7,748 nt of DNA from Deltaproteobacteria bacterium. Lineage in GTDB: Bacteria > Desulfobacterota > Desulfomonilia > UBA1062. Under the pieces are notes generated by a model. It had not been told where the DNA came from and made no database searches. It saw nothing but the letters and a program-made list of their open reading frames with translations. Of this stretch, positions 5,859 through 7,748 are shown one piece after another (position 1 is the stretch's first letter; every line of letters starts with the position of its first letter). Where the stretch lies: positions 1-7,748 of the forward strand of contig JAGVNP010000142.1 of NCBI GenBank assembly GCA_020053185.1, written 5' to 3'. Made by a program: the position numbers and the translations under genes.

Positions 5859-7115
5859 TTATCTGCAAGAATTTTTTCTTCGGCTTGCATAGGTTGCAGC
5901 AAGAATTAGTCCTAGGACAAGAAGGCCTGAGTCTGTGTAGAGCGCAATGGCAAAAGAATCTGTTGTTTCTTTTACCCGTGCAAACAGAAATGGGCCAAAG
6001 ATGCCAGCTACGCTGGATGCAGTAAGTAGCATGCCATAGATCTCTCCAATATGGGCCGGCCCAAATTCATCTGCAGTAAACGCAGGCATTGAAGACAGAC
6101 CTCCGCCATAGCAGGCAAGGAGAATGCAGGAAATAACACCAAAAAAAAGAACGCTCTCGATGTGCGGGAGCACCACATACCCGGTAGCTGCAAGGCTAAA
6201 CATGAGGACAAAAACTTTTTTTCTCCCGATTCCGTCAGACACCCATGCCCAGAAGATTCTGCCAAAACCATTAAATAGCGCACACACTGCAAGAAGTGTT
6301 CCTGATGCAATGGCAATTGCATTCAACTGGCTTTTGGTTAGCGTTCTCGCAATAGAGGATACCATAACGTCTTGCGCTATTGGGGAGAGTTGGGAGATAA
6401 AGCCAAGGCCTGCAGATATATTTAAAAACAGTATGGTCCAAAGTATCCACCATTGAGGTGTCCTTATTGCCTGACCAAAAGTAATGGAGCTTGTATGAAG
6501 AATGCTTGAATGAGATGAAGTTGCGGAAGGATGCCAGTCCTTTGGCGGATTAGTAAATATAAGGGCCGCACCTGTGACAAGCAACAGACTCGCTATTCCC
6601 CAGAAATAAAACGTCGGCGCAACCCCAAGGTCGATGATAATTTTTGGAGCGATCCTCCCCATGATAAATGCGCCAAACCCATAGCCCATTACCGCAATCC
6701 CTGTAGCAAAACCCTTTTTATCCGGAAACCATCTGATGAGCGTGGTGATAGGCGTGATATAGCCAAGCCCGCCACCGAGTCCGCCAATAAGTCCATAGCC
6801 GAGGTAGAGAAGAAGAGGGTTGGCCAGGGAGTTTGCAAGACCTGCGATGACGATGCCAGAGCCAAAGAGCAGGCCGCCTGCCATGCCGACGAAACGAGGG
6901 CCTTTTTTGTCGATAAGGTATCCGCCGAACGCTGCAGCAAGGGCAAAGACAAAACTGCTGATCATAAAGGCAGCCTGCGTCTGAGTTTCGCCCCAGCCAT
7001 GAGCATCCATCATGGGTTTTTTAAATACCGACCACGCATAGACCGAACCCAGGCAGAGTTGCATTACAAAACCGGCGCAGGCTATCAATAGACGTTTTTT
7101 TCTAAGATCTTTCAA
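5859..7115 (-). CDS. OFA-family MFS transporter (oxalate/formate antiporter-like)
   Basis: The product has 418 residues with about 12 membrane segments, the normal size for a major facilitator. Family marks of the OFA group are GSVYAWSVF in helix 1 (23-31), GYLIDKKGPR after helix 2 (65-74, the MFS motif A), a very Gly-rich helix 4 (GGLGGGLGYITPI, 111-123), RWFPDKKGFATG (128-139) and the second-half repeat of motif A, WVSDGIGRKK (291-300). FGPAHIGEIYGML (351-363) leads into helix 11. OFA members exchange or import small organic anions, but most annotated ones have unknown substrates. The region of helix 11 (about 362-378) has no Lys, unlike the Lys355 that binds oxalate in Oxalobacter OxlT, so oxalate is not indicated. 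The start is TTG at 7113-7115, with AAAGGGG (7121-7127) five bases before it. It follows the CorA gene by 83 bases on the same strand and may be co-transcribed with it. Confidence 0.88.
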   Translation of the reverse strand: MKDLRKKRLLIACAGFVMQLCLGSVYAWSVFKKPMMDAHGWGETQTQAAFMISSFVFALAAAFGGYLIDKKGPRFVGMAGGLLFGSGIVIAGLANSLANPLLLYLGYGLIGGLGGGLGYITPITTLIRWFPDKKGFATGIAVMGYGFGAFIMGRIAPKIIIDLGVAPTFYFWGIASLLLVTGAALIFTNPPKDWHPSATSSHSSILHTSSITFGQAIRTPQWWILWTILFLNISAGLGFISQLSPIAQDVMVSSIARTLTKSQLNAIAIASGTLLAVCALFNGFGRIFWAWVSDGIGRKKVFVLMFSLAATGYVVLPHIESVLFFGVISCILLACYGGGLSSMPAFTADEFGPAHIGEIYGMLLTASSVAGIFGPFLFARVKETTDSFAIALYTDSGLLVLGLILAATYASRRKNSCR

Positions 7116-7198
7116 TAATCCCCTTTATACGGAAAAATAGCATTTGCGCCTGTTATGGAAAAGAGAAAAAAGATTTTAAAAAGAATTGCAGGAGAGGG
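7116..7198 (-). other. Intergenic stretch between the CorA and MFS genes
   Basis: Read on the - strand, this 83-base gap holds a long pyrimidine/T-rich tract (about 7140-7185) and the MFS ribosome site at 7121-7127. I found no convincing hairpin terminator for the CorA gene. I also found no -35/-10 pair of quality: TATAAA at 7126-7131 is too close to the start codon and has no -35 partner. Read-through from CorA is the simplest reading. Confidence 0.4.
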
Positions 7199-7748
7199 CT
7201 ACCATCTCCTCAGACGCCAAAACGAAAGAATTCCTGCAACAGGTAATGCAGCCAGGCCCACGATAATCCAGAAGGCAAAACTGTATTCAGCCAGCGGGAT
7301 TTTCACATTCATGGAAAACATACTCACCACAAAGGTAGGCACCATGACCGTAAGAGTGATGATGGTTAAGGTTTTCATCAATACGTTTAAGTTGTTGCTT
7401 ACAATAGACACCCGAGCATCCATAAGACTTGCAAGGATGTTCGAGTAAATTTCGGCCTGTTTTAAGCACTGGTTGTTTTCAATGATCACATCATCTAAAA
7501 ACTCTATGCTCTCTACGGAAAAGCTGATCTTTTCTGCGGCATATTTAAGCTTTTCAATTACCATTGCGTTTCCATTTATAGCGCTAAAGTAGTATACAAG
7601 GCTCTTTTCCAGAGTAAACAGATCAATAAGATACTTGTTTTTTAGAGAGGCATTGATCTTTTTCTCCAGAGAATCAGAGAGCATGTTTATTACCTTCAAA
7701 TGCTCTACATAATGGGCAATGGTGCGGTACAGTAGTTTGAGAAAGAGA
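7199..7748 (-). CDS. corA: CorA-type divalent metal-ion transporter, C-terminal part (5' end outside window)
   Basis: The frame is open on the - strand from the right edge to TAG at 7199-7201, so the gene starts beyond the window; the TTG at 7697-7699 is internal. About 182 residues are visible. They match the C-terminal half of CorA channels, pentamers that pass Mg2+ (also Co2+ or Ni2+) across the inner membrane. Visible are LEKKI..SLKNKYLIDLF and LEKSLVYYFSAINGN of the long stalk helix, then FLDDVIIENNQ and the pore helix beginning ISNNLNVLMKTLT. The pore helix (TM1) ends VVSMFSMN, a short loop NVKIPLAEYSF contains an acidic residue, and TM2 (FAFWIIVGLAAL...) ends with the basic tail RLRRW. 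The signature at the end of TM1 is normally YGMN; here it reads FSMN (SMN at 7307-7315). The family is certain from the stalk and TM pattern; ion choice and activity are open because of this change. Confidence 0.85.
   Translation of the reverse strand, partial: LFLKLLYRTIAHYVEHLKVINMLSDSLEKKINASLKNKYLIDLFTLEKSLVYYFSAINGNAMVIEKLKYAAEKISFSVESIEFLDDVIIENNQCLKQAEIYSNILASLMDARVSIVSNNLNVLMKTLTIITLTVMVPTFVVSMFSMNVKIPLAEYSFAFWIIVGLAALPVAGILSFWRLRRW

Noticed and set aside
5423..6025. 200-codon open frame on the + strand across the dctM end and the terminator
   Set aside because: It overlaps the well-supported dctM in another frame, runs through the terminator hairpin and antisense to the MFS gene, and its translation has no family resemblance.
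6531..7091. 186-codon open frame on the + strand
   Set aside because: It is antisense to the MFS gene; its Lys/Arg/Cys-rich translation looks like a complement of membrane-helix codons, and it lacks a credible start region.
7126..7131. TATAAA on the - strand as a -10 box for the MFS gene
   Set aside because: It overlaps the ribosome-site region, would start transcription at or after the ribosome site, and has no -35 partner at 16-18 bases.

Overview
The window reads as a piece of a Gram-negative bacterial chromosome with moderate GC. It encodes exported proteins, a lipoprotein and a complete TRAP transporter. A TatT-type lipoprotein beside TRAP genes, together with an OFA-family MFS carrier, would fit an anaerobic Desulfobacterota (Deltaproteobacteria)-like organism. 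That placement is inference from gene content, not a marker-gene result.

Layout. The left part (1-5771) is all on the + strand. It starts with the C-terminal part of a D-aminoacylase-like amidohydrolase (1-1126, cut by the left edge). Next is a small exported START/SRPBCC-like protein (1163-1897). After a 130-base gap carrying a very good sigma70-type promoter (1970-1998) come four genes of a TPR-protein-associated TRAP transporter (TPAT): the TatT-like lipoprotein (2028-2894), the DctP/TatP-like substrate-binding protein (2953-3963), the small permease DctQ (3976-4500) and the large permease DctM (4497-5771). A perfect 12-bp hairpin terminator (5781-5810) closes the run. The right part is on the - strand: a CorA-type divalent-cation channel cut by the right edge (7199-7748), followed downstream by an OFA-family MFS transporter (5859-7115) that converges on the TRAP operon.

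How the genes may work together. TatT, the binding protein and the two permeases form one secondary transport system. The binding protein has Trp167 where most TRAP binding proteins have the carboxylate-gripping Arg. This suggests the ligand is not an ordinary organic acid and may be hydrophobic. A periplasmic START-like protein (a fold that often holds lipids or other apolar molecules) and an N-acyl amino-acid hydrolase sit immediately upstream. A testable hypothesis is that the six-gene + strand run captures, imports and deacylates an acylated or otherwise lipophilic compound. The MFS and CorA genes look like a separate unit.

There is no gene-free stretch over 300 bases, and I saw no tRNA, rRNA, CRISPR array, insertion sequence or attachment site.
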